Positions 35,058-44,577 are shown, counted from the first letter of the stretch. The stretch is 64,000 nt of DNA from Sphingobacteriaceae bacterium (GCA_903642215.1 CAHJWG010000001.1:310001-374000), one strand, 5' to 3'. The notes: a model not told the origin generated them from the letters alone. Numbers and translations: made by a program.

Positions 35058-37517
35058 ATGAAGCAATTTTTGATTTTACTCACTTTTTTTATACTGCTAA
35101 AAACAGCATCTGCACAAACCGCCCCTCCGGCTGATCGGGTTTCCATCGAACAGGAGCTTCAAAAACTGCCTGTTTTAGGGAGCATTTTGTATATTGCTGC
35201 CCATCCAGATGATGAAAATACGCGCTTGCTGGCTTATCTCGCACAGGAAAAACATTACCGAACCGGCTATTTATCCCTTACCAGAGGCGATGGCGGGCAA
35301 AATTTGATCGGTAACGAGCAAGGCGAACTGCTTGGTTTGATCCGTACGCAAGAATTACTGGCGGCAAGGCGAATGGATGGTGCCGAACAGTTTTTTACCC
35401 GTGCAAGGGATTTCGGTTTTTCTAAAGGGCCGGAAGAAACGCTGCGCATTTGGGACAAGGAAAAGGTTTTAAGTGATGTAGTTTGGGTAATCAGAAAATT
35501 TAGGCCGGATGTGATGATCTGCCGTTTCCCAACTACCGGCGAAGGCGGCCACGGCCATCATACGGCTTCCGCAATCCTGGCGCAGGAAGCTTTTACTGCC
35601 GCTGCCGATCCGATGCGTTTCCCCGAACAATTAAAATTTGTGCAGCCCTGGCAAGCCAAACGCCTGCTTTGGAATACGTTTAATTTTGGCGGAAATGATA
35701 CCACAAGCCCTGATCAGTTTAAAATTGATGTTGGCGTTTATAACACTTTATTAGGAAAAGGTTATGGCGAAATTGCTGCCGACAGCCGTTCTAACCATAA
35801 AAGTCAGGGTTTTGGTTCGGCCAAACAGCGCGGCGGTTCTTACGAGTTTTTTAAAACGATTTTAGGCGATGCACCGCATACAGATTTAATGGACGGCGTA
35901 AATACGACCTGGAAAAGAGTTGCCGGCGGCGATGAAATCAACATTCGCATAAATGATTTACTAAAAAGCTTTAATCCAGAAACACCTGCCAAATCGCTGC
36001 CTTTATTAATGGATATTTATGCTTCCACACAAAAACTAACGGATACTTACTGGAAAACACAGAAGTTAAAAGAACTGAATTTACTGGTTCCGGCCTGCGC
36101 TGGTTTATGGCTGGAAAGTTATGCCGTTAACCCAACTTATGCCATCGGCGATAGCATCAGCATTAAAAACCAGCTGATTAACCGTTCCGGCATTGTTATT
36201 AAATTAGTTGATACAGAAACCGGAAATCAAAAAAACACCTATAATTCCCTGCTTCCGGCAAACCAGTTAATTACTTTAGATAGCAAAACTGCTACCCAAA
36301 ACATATCGCAGCCTTACTGGCTTAACGGCCCGCAAACCGCCGGGAGCTATCCGGTTGCAAACCAGGATTTGGTTGGTTACCCGGAAAACCCGGAGCCGGT
36401 AACGGTAAATTGGCAGTTTGTAATTTACGGACATCTGTTTACGTTGCGCCGCCAGTTGATGTATAAATATGTGAGTCCGGTTCGGGGAGAAGTTTACCAG
36501 CCTTTAGAAATTACGCCGCCGGTTACCGCAAATCTGGATCAGTCGGTTTATCTTTTCAACAGTAATCAGCCTAAACAAATTACCGTTAAGCTAAAAAGTT
36601 TTACCGGCAGCAGCGGATCGATCCGTTTAAAAGTTCCTGCGGGATGGAAAGTTAATCCGGCCAATGCTTCTTTTACCGGCAAAAAAAAGGGCGACGAGTG
36701 GACGGCTGTTTTTTCGGTTAATCCAACATTAACTAAAAGCGAAACCGATACGATCCGGGCAATTACGCAGGTTAACGGCACAGCTTACCAGCAAAGTATC
36801 CACCAGATTACGTACGAACATATCCCGAATATCACTTACTTCCCTCCTGCACAGGCAAAATTGGTTAACATTGATTTAAAAATCAGCGGTAAAAGAATCG
36901 GTTACTTAGCCGGTGCCGGCGATCTGGTTCCGGAAGCATTACAACAAGTTGGTTATCAGGTTAGTTTGCTGAGTGAAAATGAAATCCTGACCAGCAGTTT
37001 AGCAAATTACGATGCTATAATTGTTGGCGTTAGGGCTTTCAATATTAACAATCGTTTGCCCGTTGAGCAGCCAAAATTAATGGATTATGTTAAAAACGGT
37101 GGTACGCTGCTGGTTCAATATAATAACAATAACGGTTTGGTAACTAACCACATCGGCCCGTATCCTTTCAACGTAGTTAATGTTCGGGTTACGGATGAGA
37201 ACGCGCCGGTTACGATTTTGAATCCTGCCGATCCGGTTTTAAACTATCCGAATAAAATTACACAAGCTGATTTTAAAGGCTGGATCCAGGAACGCGGGAT
37301 TTATTTTGCTACGGATATCGACCCAAAATATCGCACTGTTTTACAGATGAATGACACTGGCGAACAACCCGGCAAAGGTTCATTATTGGTTGCCGATTAC
37401 GGTAAAGGCCGTTTTGTTTACACTTCCCTGGTGTTTTTTAGGGAATTACCGGCGGGCGTTCCGGGTGCTTACCGCTTGTTTATCAATTTAATCAGTAAAG
37501 CAAAAAATACAAATTAG
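35058..37517 (+). CDS. Large secreted PIG-L family deacetylase with ThuA-like C-terminal part
   Basis: An 819-residue protein with a signal peptide (FLILLTFFILLKTASAQ). The N-terminal PIG-L/LmbE domain (about 35-300) has IAAHPDDENTRLLAYLA (metal ligands His, Asp, Asp), RPDVMICRFPTTG and GGHGHHTASA (metal His). A beta-sandwich region (about 330-610) follows, and the C-terminal 620-819 (YLAGAGDLVPEALQQVGYQV, IIVGVRAFNI, GGTLLVQYNNN) looks like a class I glutamine amidotransferase/ThuA domain. It probably deacetylates a surface sugar. The dispersed motif supplies part of the signal (LLKTASAQ) and NASFTG. It is not an operon partner of mazEF by function. Confidence 0.85.
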   Translation: MKQFLILLTFFILLKTASAQTAPPADRVSIEQELQKLPVLGSILYIAAHPDDENTRLLAYLAQEKHYRTGYLSLTRGDGGQNLIGNEQGELLGLIRTQELLAARRMDGAEQFFTRARDFGFSKGPEETLRIWDKEKVLSDVVWVIRKFRPDVMICRFPTTGEGGHGHHTASAILAQEAFTAAADPMRFPEQLKFVQPWQAKRLLWNTFNFGGNDTTSPDQFKIDVGVYNTLLGKGYGEIAADSRSNHKSQGFGSAKQRGGSYEFFKTILGDAPHTDLMDGVNTTWKRVAGGDEINIRINDLLKSFNPETPAKSLPLLMDIYASTQKLTDTYWKTQKLKELNLLVPACAGLWLESYAVNPTYAIGDSISIKNQLINRSGIVIKLVDTETGNQKNTYNSLLPANQLITLDSKTATQNISQPYWLNGPQTAGSYPVANQDLVGYPENPEPVTVNWQFVIYGHLFTLRRQLMYKYVSPVRGEVYQPLEITPPVTANLDQSVYLFNSNQPKQITVKLKSFTGSSGSIRLKVPAGWKVNPANASFTGKKKGDEWTAVFSVNPTLTKSETDTIRAITQVNGTAYQQSIHQITYEHIPNITYFPPAQAKLVNIDLKISGKRIGYLAGAGDLVPEALQQVGYQVSLLSENEILTSSLANYDAIIVGVRAFNINNRLPVEQPKLMDYVKNGGTLLVQYNNNNGLVTNHIGPYPFNVVNVRVTDENAPVTILNPADPVLNYPNKITQADFKGWIQERGIYFATDIDPKYRTVLQMNDTGEQPGKGSLLVADYGKGRFVYTSLVFFRELPAGVPGAYRLFINLISKAKNTN

Positions 37518-37570
37518 CATTAGGCGGCAAACCATAATTGGTTTAATTTTACAGCCATAATTACAACACC

Positions 37571-37762
37571 ATGGAAAATCAGGAAACAGAAGAAGTAAAA
37601 AACTTCGATAATTTATATTATATCGTTGGCTTATTAGCCGGCATTGTTATCGCCTATATTGTAAAAGGTACCTTTTTATGGGCTTTAATCGGTGCAGTTT
37701 TAGGTTTGCTTAGCGCCGGCCTTTTTATCAAAAAAGTAGCACCGAGAGACGTGGAAAATTAA
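37571..37762 (+). CDS. Small membrane protein
   Basis: A 63-residue protein with two hydrophobic segments (YYIVGLLAGIVIAYIVKGTF and ALIGAVLGLLSAGLFIKK) and an acidic N terminus. The family is unknown to me. It lies between the PIG-L gene and a strong terminator, so it may be the last gene of that transcript. Confidence 0.6.
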   Translation: MENQETEEVKNFDNLYYIVGLLAGIVIAYIVKGTFLWALIGAVLGLLSAGLFIKKVAPRDVEN

Positions 37763-37792
37763 GTTTTTAAGCTTCCCGTAAGTTAAGCGAAA

Positions 37793-37841
37793 ACCAAAAA
37801 ACCAGCTTTATAAACAGTTATAAAGCCGGTTTTTTGGTTTT
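37793..37841 (+). terminator. Rho-independent terminator
   Basis: ACCAAAAAACCAGCTTTATA pairs with TATAAAGCCGGTTTTTTGGT across a short loop, giving a long hairpin with A and T tracts. It ends the PIG-L/small-membrane-protein transcript. Confidence 0.85.
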
Positions 37842-37905
37842 TATATTTCAGGTGGAAAATGTTTTTAATACTTCTTTTATCCCCTAAAAATTAGCACATA
37901 AAAAT

Positions 37906-37940
37906 AAAAGCCCCACGAAACGGTGTCCGTGGAGCTTTCA
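37906..37940 (-). terminator. Rho-independent terminator for the minus-strand gene at 37959
   Basis: On the minus strand AAAGCTCCACGGACACC pairs with the following CGTGGGGCTTTT, followed by T-rich bases. It sits 19 bases past the stop of the conserved gene. Confidence 0.75.
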
Positions 37941-37958
37941 ACCTAAACCTTATCACAA

Positions 37959-38429
37959 TTAAACCAATATTGCTATTGATTCAAATAAGGATTTATCAAT
38001 TACCATACCAGAAATAAATTGATTTTCTAATAAATCGGCCCAGCTATTTAAATATTTTACCACATCTTCACTTTTATTTCTGGCCAGATATTGCTTTCCT
38101 TGCGGCAGGTTAGCCAGCACCGCATCATCAGAAAGTTTTTCCAAGTGCGCCAAATCAGTCCTGGTGAAACCAAAATCCAGCATTGTGTCAATTATATGAT
38201 CAAACGCTAAACCGCTTTGCGGGCAGTAATCAAATAATTGTTCGTTCCAATCGCCGTGCCGCCGCATTGCTTCCTGATGAATGGCCGCCTTGTCCAGATT
38301 TGTAACCACTTGTGCCAGATTACCGCAATTGCAGCTGCCCATATGGCCCCATTGGTAAGGTGCTTTATTTTGCAAGTTTTGTGCCGTTTGCCGTAAAGCT
38401 TCTATTACTTCTATTGTTGCCTTTGCCAT
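37959..38429 (-). CDS. Conserved protein of unknown function with CNCG motif
   Basis: A 156-residue soluble protein. The N-terminal half has APYQWGHMGSCNCGNLAQVVTNLDK, a Cys-rich CNCG motif followed by His/Asn-rich helices (HQEAMRRHGDWNEQLFDYCP), and a helical C terminus. It could bind a metal or cofactor through the Cys and His residues. I do not recognise a named family. It lies downstream of a sigma/anti-sigma pair on the same strand and may be in their operon. Confidence 0.55.
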   Translation of the reverse strand: MAKATIEVIEALRQTAQNLQNKAPYQWGHMGSCNCGNLAQVVTNLDKAAIHQEAMRRHGDWNEQLFDYCPQSGLAFDHIIDTMLDFGFTRTDLAHLEKLSDDAVLANLPQGKQYLARNKSEDVVKYLNSWADLLENQFISGMVIDKSLFESIAILV

Positions 38430-38472
38430 GTGCTGTTAATTTTAAAAACGCTATTTGTTCTTAAAATTAGTG

Positions 38473-38961
38473 CTAATTCTTTTTAAAAAACAACTTTCTG
38501 AAATAATGATCTAAAAAAAACAATCCTAAAACCACATCGAAAAATAAAAAACCTTTAATTACGGCCTGATTAAAATAGCTGTTTGGCTGCGGCAACTTGA
38601 TTTCGGGCAAAGCTAAAGTTGTTTGGTTTAACCAGTTGATATTTGCAAAAACATACCCTAAAAGAAGCATGATCGTGCAGATAAAGAACGCGGTAATCCC
38701 GCCGATAATGCGCTGGTTAACACGTGTTTTTAAAGGTTTAATTATTAGTACGGTACGAATATTTTCGATCACTTTATAAGTAAAACCCATCGAAGGTTCG
38801 TCCAGTTCCATTGCAGAAATATTTTGCTGAAAGGCCATTAATTCTTCATATTTCCGGCGAAACTGCCCGTCGTTTTCTATCCGTAAAGCGATGGCTTTTC
38901 GTTCTTCTTCCGTACAAAAACCATCAATATAATTCCAAAGTTCTTCTTCCATATTGTTCAT
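38473..38961 (-). CDS. Putative anti-sigma factor (membrane)
   Basis: A 162-residue protein overlapping the sigma gene by 4 bases (ATGA). The N terminus (EEELWNYIDGFCTEEERKAI) is a zinc-finger-like/anti-sigma-style short helical domain, then two membrane segments (GGITAFFICTIMLLLGYVFA, AVIKGFLFFDVVLGLFF). The arrangement suggests a membrane anti-sigma factor for the adjacent ECF sigma factor. A motif copy encodes IMLLLG in the first membrane segment. Confidence 0.7.
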   Translation of the reverse strand: MNNMEEELWNYIDGFCTEEERKAIALRIENDGQFRRKYEELMAFQQNISAMELDEPSMGFTYKVIENIRTVLIIKPLKTRVNQRIIGGITAFFICTIMLLLGYVFANINWLNQTTLALPEIKLPQPNSYFNQAVIKGFLFFDVVLGLFFLDHYFRKLFFKKN

Positions 38962-39539
38962 AACAATTCGTTTACTTCGTTTTTGAGCAGGCTTTGCAGT
39001 TTTTCTTTTAACCGATGGCGCGCCCGGTGCAACTTTACTTTAACGGTATTGGTTTCCATCTTCGTTATTGCCGAAATTTCTTCCAGTGATTGCTCGCCCT
39101 GATAAAATAACGTTAAAATGGCAGCATCGTCCGGCAACAATTTGCCGATAGCCAAATTTACGTAATAGGATTGCGATTTTTGTTCCGTTTCGTTCATCTT
39201 CATCTGTCCGGAAACATTTTTTACCTCGGTAAAAACAGTATCATCATCGATAAAAAAAGTGTTTAATTTTTTTCTGCGGAGAAACGTCATCGAAGTAGTA
39301 TATACGATACTATACAGCCATGTACTAAATTTGGACTGCTGCTGGAAACCGGTCAAACTTTTATAAGCTTTCACAAAACAATCCTGCGCAACCTCCTCCG
39401 CGTTTTCCCGGTTTTTTACAAAACGCAGTGCCAGCGTAAAAACGTATCGCTGATGCCTTTTTACCAATGTTGCATAAGCCGGTTGGTTGCCAGCCAGCAC
39501 CTGCCCGATCAGTTCTATATCTGTTAGTTCGTTTTGCAT
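38958..39539 (-). CDS. ECF-type RNA polymerase sigma factor
   Basis: A 193-residue sigma-70 family protein: region 2 (LTLALRFVKNRENAEEVAQDCFVKAYKSL and FSTWLYSIVYTTSMTFLRRKK) and region 4 (ILTLFYQGEQSLEEISAITKMETNTVKVKLHRARHRLKE). It directs RNA polymerase to a regulon that the window does not reveal. It is encoded just before its putative anti-sigma factor. Confidence 0.92.
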   Translation of the reverse strand: MQNELTDIELIGQVLAGNQPAYATLVKRHQRYVFTLALRFVKNRENAEEVAQDCFVKAYKSLTGFQQQSKFSTWLYSIVYTTSMTFLRRKKLNTFFIDDDTVFTEVKNVSGQMKMNETEQKSQSYYVNLAIGKLLPDDAAILTLFYQGEQSLEEISAITKMETNTVKVKLHRARHRLKEKLQSLLKNEVNELL

Positions 39540-39599
39540 TGATTACTTAATCAGACGCGGAAATATAAATGCAGGTTACAGCACAACGCTTCTTTTACC

Positions 39600-40600
39600 G
39601 ATATAAATTTTGTGTTATCTCGACGAAAGGAGAGATATTCATCCGGGCAGGTAGGGGCGATTCATGGATCGGCCTCTATAACGAAAAGAAAATCTTTTAG
39701 CTGCGCCCATGATACAGCACGCATATTTGCAGAGTTCAAAACCGTAATGGTAACAAATAGAAAAGTAACTATCAAGGTGCGCAGGATAGAATGCCGCCCG
39801 GAGGCGATTCGAATTGCTTGATTTTTGGTTTTGTTTCAAGACAAAAGAACGTAATACCGGCAACCGCAGGTTTGCTAAAACACTTTTCAAAGTGTTTGTT
39901 TCGGAATTTAAAATTCCTCTTACAGTTCTTTTTGCTTGATCAAAAAGAACCAAAAAATCAAGACAAACCCAATCCCTCCGGGCGTTTTGTCGAGCCTTCC
40001 CGCACCAGGGCGGAGACTTAGCACTTCGATCAGCACGATGGACGAAAAATGGCGAATAAAAGAAGCATTAATAAACACGCTTGACTATAGGACAAAGAAA
40101 CTTGCAAGGTAACCGCCCAGGTGCGCAGGGTAGAATGCCGCCCGGAGGCGATCCGGCATTCTTGAACTTTTGGTTCTTTTGTTTCAAGACAAAAGAACGT
40201 AATACCGGCAACCGCAGGTTTGCTAAAAAGAAGGTTTGCTTCTTTTATCAACATAAAATTATAATTAAGCGGGCAGTTTCCCCTTCATTCATTCTTTTTG
40301 CTTGATCAAAAAGAACCAAAAAAATCAAGAACGTACAATCGCCTCCGGGCGTCCGTTCAGGCCAGCACACCTAAACGCATACTTTGCAAACGGCTCTTTA
40401 AAGTCGGAATATTAATTATTATTTTAAATTGAAGTAGATTACGGTTTGCAAAGTCATCATTATAAAGGTAACCGCCCAGGCGGGCAAAGGCCTGAAGACC
40501 GCCCGACTGAGGGATTCGGGATTCTTGAATTTTGGTTCTTTTGTTCAAGCAAAAGAACGTACAAAGAGAACCAGTACTTCTTTTATCAACCTAAAAATAT
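39600..40600. repeat. Gene-free block of degenerate inverted-repeat elements
   Basis: No gene in about 1.1 kb. Copies of one element recur: the left arm GCCGCCCGGAGGCGAT, then TTTTGGTTCTTTTGTTTC, then AGACAAAAGAACGTAATACC plus GGCAACCGCAGGTTTGCT stands at 39791 and 40137, and a shortened one at about 40480; the right arm TTCTTTTTGCTTGATCAAAA followed by CCTCCGGGCG stands at 39931 and 40290. The arms are inverted to one another, which makes the 40.13-40.35 kb unit a miniature inverted-repeat-like structure. Dispersed-motif copies lie between them. No coding frame of good quality spans the block. Confidence 0.8.
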
Positions 40601-40684
40601 TTTATGCTGATGGTGTAACCTCATTTAAAAAGAAGTGGTCATAAGTTGTAATTCAATAAATTCAACTTTTTAAACTTTAATAAA

Positions 40685-41044
40685 ATGGATACCGGAAACT
40701 TAGCAATTTTAATGATCATCTTAGTGTCGCTTGGTTTGTTTGCCATGATCTTCGGCATATTTTATTTAAGAAATAAAGAAAGAATGGCGATGATTGAACG
40801 TGGGATGGAACCAATTTCTGATGTTCCTATAAAACGGGATAACAAATCTTTTAATTTAACTTCTGGTTTGCTGCTGATTGGCTCGGGCTTGGGTTTGTTT
40901 ATTGCCTATATGATCAATCATTACGCATTATCAGACAATGAAAACCCAGCTCTGTTCTTTTCACTGATTTCCTTTTTTGGCGGAATAGGTTTGCTGATTT
41001 CCTATTTTATCGAAAACAAATCCAACCAGAAAAAAGATCTGTAA
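40685..41044 (+). CDS. Small membrane protein, DUF6249-like
   Basis: A 119-residue protein with three or four hydrophobic segments: LAILMIILVSLGLFAMIFGIF, then a basic stretch (RNKERMAMIERGMEP), then LLLIGSGLGLFIAYMI and FFSLISFFGGIGLLISYF. The layout fits the small Bacteroidota membrane proteins near DUF6249. Function unknown. Convergent with the DinB gene; the gap holds a dispersed-motif copy. Confidence 0.65.
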   Translation: MDTGNLAILMIILVSLGLFAMIFGIFYLRNKERMAMIERGMEPISDVPIKRDNKSFNLTSGLLLIGSGLGLFIAYMINHYALSDNENPALFFSLISFFGGIGLLISYFIENKSNQKKDL

Positions 41045-41052
41045 AAACAGTA

Positions 41053-41562
41053 TCACAAATATCTTTCCCTAATAATTTTAAGGTGATGCAACTCGTGGCC
41101 GGCAATAATATACAGCAACGCTTTTACTGAAACAGTGGCATTGCTGGCCGTTCCTTTTCGCTTTAATTGCTCAGGGCTGAGGTTTTGGTACAGGTATAAA
41201 TTTGCTTTGCGCAACGCACTAAATTCATCGGCTAAATCTTCTAAAGTGCATTTTGTATGGTTGGATTTCGAGCTGTAAAAGTTTTCGTTAAAACCAGCCA
41301 GCGGATGATAATCTCCTCTCGAAAACCGAAGCAAACGGTAACACATTATCCGCTCGGTATCAATCATGTGGCCTAATACTTCTTTTACCGACCATTTTCC
41401 TTCGGCATAAGCAAAATCAGCTTTTTCTTCTGGCAAAGACAAAAAGAAGTAATAGGTTTTTTTTCGGTTGGATGAAAGCTTTTCCAGTACATCATCCTGC
41501 CCGATCAATGCGATATAACCTTTATAAAACGGCGCGTATTCTGTGGTTTGCGGCGGCGTCAT
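41053..41562 (-). CDS. DinB-family putative metal-dependent protein
   Basis: A 169-residue DinB four-helix protein. The metal-ligand segments are SVKEVLGHMIDTERI and LLYIIAGHELHHLKII. It is coupled to a histidine kinase by a 4-base overlap (ATGA), so it is translated with it; the reason is unknown. A dispersed-motif copy encodes KEVL. Confidence 0.8.
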   Translation of the reverse strand: MTPPQTTEYAPFYKGYIALIGQDDVLEKLSSNRKKTYYFFLSLPEEKADFAYAEGKWSVKEVLGHMIDTERIMCYRLLRFSRGDYHPLAGFNENFYSSKSNHTKCTLEDLADEFSALRKANLYLYQNLSPEQLKRKGTASNATVSVKALLYIIAGHELHHLKIIRERYL

Positions 41563-42824
41563 CCTTCAACTTTCTTTAAAATAATGCGGAAAGTGGTGCC
41601 TTTGCCAACTTCAGAATCTTTAACAAAAATTTGCCCGTTGTGGTAATTTTCGATCATCCGTTTAGTTAACGAAAGCCCAAGCCCCCAGCCGCGTTTGCGC
41701 GTAGTATAACCCGGACGGAAAACCGTTAAAAATTTGGATCGCGGGATCCCTTTTCCGCTGTCGGTTACATCAATATAAACCAGTTTTTTTGATAAACTTC
41801 CACGGATTATCACGGCGATTTGCCCGGTTCCTTCAATCGCATTTACCGCATTTTTTAGTAGATTTTCGAGTACCCAATCAAACAGCGGAATATTTAAACC
41901 CGCTTTTAAGTTAGTATCTCCTTTCTGTTCAAAAGTGATTTTATTAGAAACCCGAACCTTAAAGTAATCCACATAATCTTTCACTACATCATGCACCACA
42001 TGCACTTCTAAAACTGGTTTAGAGCCGATCTTAGAAAAACGATCAGCCACAATTTCCAGCCGTTTTACATCATTGTCCATCTCCAAAAGCAAAGGATCAT
42101 CTTCGGCATTAAACTTATCTTTCAGCAATTCAATCCAGGCCATTAATGATGAAATCGGCGTGCCCAACTGGTGTGCGGTTTCTTTGGCCAAACCAACCCA
42201 AACTTGGTTTTGCTCTGATTTTCGCGACGAATTAAAAGCGGTATAAGCCACCAGCAAAAAAACGGCAATCAGTAAAAGCTGCACGTACGGAAAAAACTTG
42301 AGCTGCGTAAGCAATAGCGAATCTTTGTAATAAACCAGCCAGTAACTGTTGCCGAACATGCTTGGGATGTTGAGCCGGATGGGCGCATGCTGCGCTTTCA
42401 TGGAAGCTAACTGATCTTTAAAATATTGCGGATCGTACTTTTTTTTAAGTGATTTCCCGGCCATCTGTTCCTCCAGATCAATAAAAGTTTTGGTTGAATC
42501 CAGGCCTTTGGCAAATTTAATATCGCCGCGGTCATCCGTAATTATTGCCGGCACAGAAAGGCTGTCACGCACAATAAAAACATAATTCAGGAAATTATTA
42601 TCCTCCGAAGAAAGCTGTTGCTGCATGGTACGCGCCCAAACTTCGGCACGTGTATGTTCGGATTTGGCAATGTTTTTAACCAGATAATTTGTATAAAATA
42701 ACGAGCCGCTTGCAATAATGGCAGCAAAAACAAGCAGCAAATAATTCCACTGGCGTTTGTGTTCGTACGGATTCATCCGTTTCATAATGCGTGAATTGCC
42801 CTGTAATATTGCTTCTGCGTTCAT
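41559..42824 (-). CDS. Membrane sensor histidine kinase
   Basis: About 421 residues from the ATG at 42824 (start MNAEAILQG); a longer frame upstream would run into gltX leader and is unlikely. Order: membrane helix (YLLLVFAAIIASGSLFY), extracytoplasmic sensor loop (about 55-180), membrane helix (LLLIAVFLLVAYTAF), H-box (AKETAHQLGTPISSL), N box (ENLLKNAVNAIEG), G1 (DSGKGIPRS) and G2 (GWGLGLSL). Its partner regulator is not in the window. Overlaps the DinB gene. Confidence 0.88.
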   Translation of the reverse strand: MNAEAILQGNSRIMKRMNPYEHKRQWNYLLLVFAAIIASGSLFYTNYLVKNIAKSEHTRAEVWARTMQQQLSSEDNNFLNYVFIVRDSLSVPAIITDDRGDIKFAKGLDSTKTFIDLEEQMAGKSLKKKYDPQYFKDQLASMKAQHAPIRLNIPSMFGNSYWLVYYKDSLLLTQLKFFPYVQLLLIAVFLLVAYTAFNSSRKSEQNQVWVGLAKETAHQLGTPISSLMAWIELLKDKFNAEDDPLLLEMDNDVKRLEIVADRFSKIGSKPVLEVHVVHDVVKDYVDYFKVRVSNKITFEQKGDTNLKAGLNIPLFDWVLENLLKNAVNAIEGTGQIAVIIRGSLSKKLVYIDVTDSGKGIPRSKFLTVFRPGYTTRKRGWGLGLSLTKRMIENYHNGQIFVKDSEVGKGTTFRIILKKVEG

Positions 42825-42872
42825 AATGCCTTTGCTTGTTATACTTAAACCCTGATGTGCAAGGTTAAAATT

Positions 42873-42880
42873 TATCTTTG
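42873..42880 (+). promoter_or_regulatory. Possible -7 element for gltX
   Basis: TATCTTTG fits TAnnTTTG, 43 bases before the gltX start. No -33 element identified. Confidence 0.4.
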
Positions 42881-42923
42881 CTTTAATTAAACAAATACTG
42901 TTTTTACCGCTTAAATTTATACA

Positions 42924-44447
42924 ATGTCTGATAAAATAAGAGTACGTTTTGCGCCAAGCCCAACCGGCGGCCTGCATCTCGGCGGTGTTCGCACAGCCCT
43001 TTTTAATTACCTTTTTGCCCGCCAAAACGGCGGCGATTTTATTTTACGGGTCGAAGATACCGACCAAACCCGCTTTGTTGAAGGTGCAGAAGAATATATT
43101 TTGGACTGCCTGAACTGGTGCGGTATTACGCCGGACGAAGGCCCGCATGCCGGCGGCGAGTTTGGCCCGTATCGCCAAAGCGAACGGAAAGCTTTGTACC
43201 GAGAATACGCCGAGCAACTGGTAGAACAGGGAAATGCGTATTATGCTTTTGATACGCCCGAAGAACTCGACCAGAAACGGGAAGAAATCCCCAATTTTCA
43301 ATACGGGCACACGCATCGGAACAACCTGCGCAACTCCATTTTTTTACCGGTAAACGAAGTACAGCAATTATTGAAGGACGGCGTTCCGCATGTAATCCGT
43401 ATTAAAGTTCCGGTGGATGAAAATATTGGTTTTAACGATCTGATCCGCGGCCGCGTTAATTTTGAAACCAGTACGATAGATGATAAAGTTTTATTGAAAG
43501 CTGACGGGATGCCAACTTATCATTTAGCAGTTGTGGTGGATGATTATTTGATGCAGATTACACATGCTTTCCGCGGCGAAGAATGGCTGCCATCCGCGCC
43601 GGTGCATTTGCTTTTGTGGGAATATTTGGGCTGGAAAACTGCTATGCCGCAATGGGCGCATTTACCTTTGATTTTAAAGCCCGACGGACATGGTAAATTA
43701 AGCAAACGCGACGGCGACAGTTTGGGTTTCCCGGTTTATGCGATGAACTGGACGGATCCGAAAAATGGCGACTTAACCAAAGGTTTCCGCGAGTTAGGTT
43801 TTTTGCCGGAAGCTTTTGTGAATTTGCTGGCAATGCTGGGCTGGAACAATGGTACCGATCAGGAGATTTTTTCATTAGAAGAACTGGTTCAACAGTTTTC
43901 GATAGACCGGATCAGCAAAGCCGGTGCGCAATTTGATTTTGAGAAAGCGAAATGGTACAATCATGAATGGATTAAACAAAGTTCGGCTGCTAATCTGGAA
44001 CCTCAAGTAATTCCGGTTTTAAGACAACATAATATTTTTGCGGAGAACTATCCTCAGCTTAAAAAAATTATTGATCTGGTAAAAGACCGCTGTACGTTAC
44101 TGACAGATTTTTACGAGCACTCGGCATACTTCTTCCAAAAACCAACAACAGAAACTATCGACTGGCCAAGCATCCAACCCAAATGGAACCAAGCCAAAAC
44201 TGATTTTTTTAGGGCTTTCATCCAAAAATCACAGGAAATAGAAACTTGGGAAACCGTCGTAATTGAAACAACTTTTAAAGGTTTGGTACAAGAAAAAGGT
44301 ATTAAAATTGGAGAAGTGATGTTGCCTTTCCGCATTATTTTAGTTGGCGGGAAATTTGGCCCGGCCGTTTTTGATATCGCCGAAGTTTTGGGCAAACAAG
44401 AAATTGCAGAACGGATTGAAGCCGCTTTGGCATTTTTAGGGCGATAA
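42924..44447 (+). CDS. gltX: Glutamyl-tRNA synthetase
   Basis: A 507-residue class I synthetase of the bacterial type: FAPSPTGGLHLGGVRTALFNY (HIGH motif HLGG), GKLSKRDG (KMSKS motif), and the C-terminal anticodon domain (about 320-507). It charges tRNA-Glu. No glutamine-specific or non-discriminating signs could be judged, and a glnS gene follows 7 kb later. It diverges from the histidine kinase and ends at a dispersed-motif copy. Confidence 0.96.
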   Translation: MSDKIRVRFAPSPTGGLHLGGVRTALFNYLFARQNGGDFILRVEDTDQTRFVEGAEEYILDCLNWCGITPDEGPHAGGEFGPYRQSERKALYREYAEQLVEQGNAYYAFDTPEELDQKREEIPNFQYGHTHRNNLRNSIFLPVNEVQQLLKDGVPHVIRIKVPVDENIGFNDLIRGRVNFETSTIDDKVLLKADGMPTYHLAVVVDDYLMQITHAFRGEEWLPSAPVHLLLWEYLGWKTAMPQWAHLPLILKPDGHGKLSKRDGDSLGFPVYAMNWTDPKNGDLTKGFRELGFLPEAFVNLLAMLGWNNGTDQEIFSLEELVQQFSIDRISKAGAQFDFEKAKWYNHEWIKQSSAANLEPQVIPVLRQHNIFAENYPQLKKIIDLVKDRCTLLTDFYEHSAYFFQKPTTETIDWPSIQPKWNQAKTDFFRAFIQKSQEIETWETVVIETTFKGLVQEKGIKIGEVMLPFRIILVGGKFGPAVFDIAEVLGKQEIAERIEAALAFLGR

Positions 44448-44501
44448 AAGAAGTATCTTTAAATTAGGACTACAATCGAAAAAAGCGTTGATAATTTACA
44501 G

Positions 44502-44577
44502 ATATGTATAGGAAAAGGCATTTTCCTATACATATTATTGATGACGTGTATAGCAAATGGCGTTTTTCTATACATAT
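44502..44577. repeat. Two related long hairpins between gltX and the amidase gene
   Basis: The first (44502-44535) has perfect 15-base arms, ATATGTATAGGAAAA against TTTTCCTATACATAT, over a GGCA loop. The second (about 44546-44577) is a diverged copy, GTGTATAGCAAA against TTTTTCTATACATAT. They are tandem copies of one palindromic unit. Possible attenuator or binding site; function unknown. Confidence 0.75.

Noticed and set aside
39806-39830. Possible tRNA T-loop (GATTCGAATT)
   Set aside because: No cloverleaf could be folded around it, and it belongs to a repeat arm.
39639-40305. Several short frames in the repeat block
   Set aside because: They mirror each other between repeat copies and on both strands and show no domain or start signals.
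42824-43025. Upstream extension of the histidine kinase into the gltX coding region
   Set aside because: It would overlap the gltX start on the other strand; the ATG at 42824 gives a normal membrane kinase.
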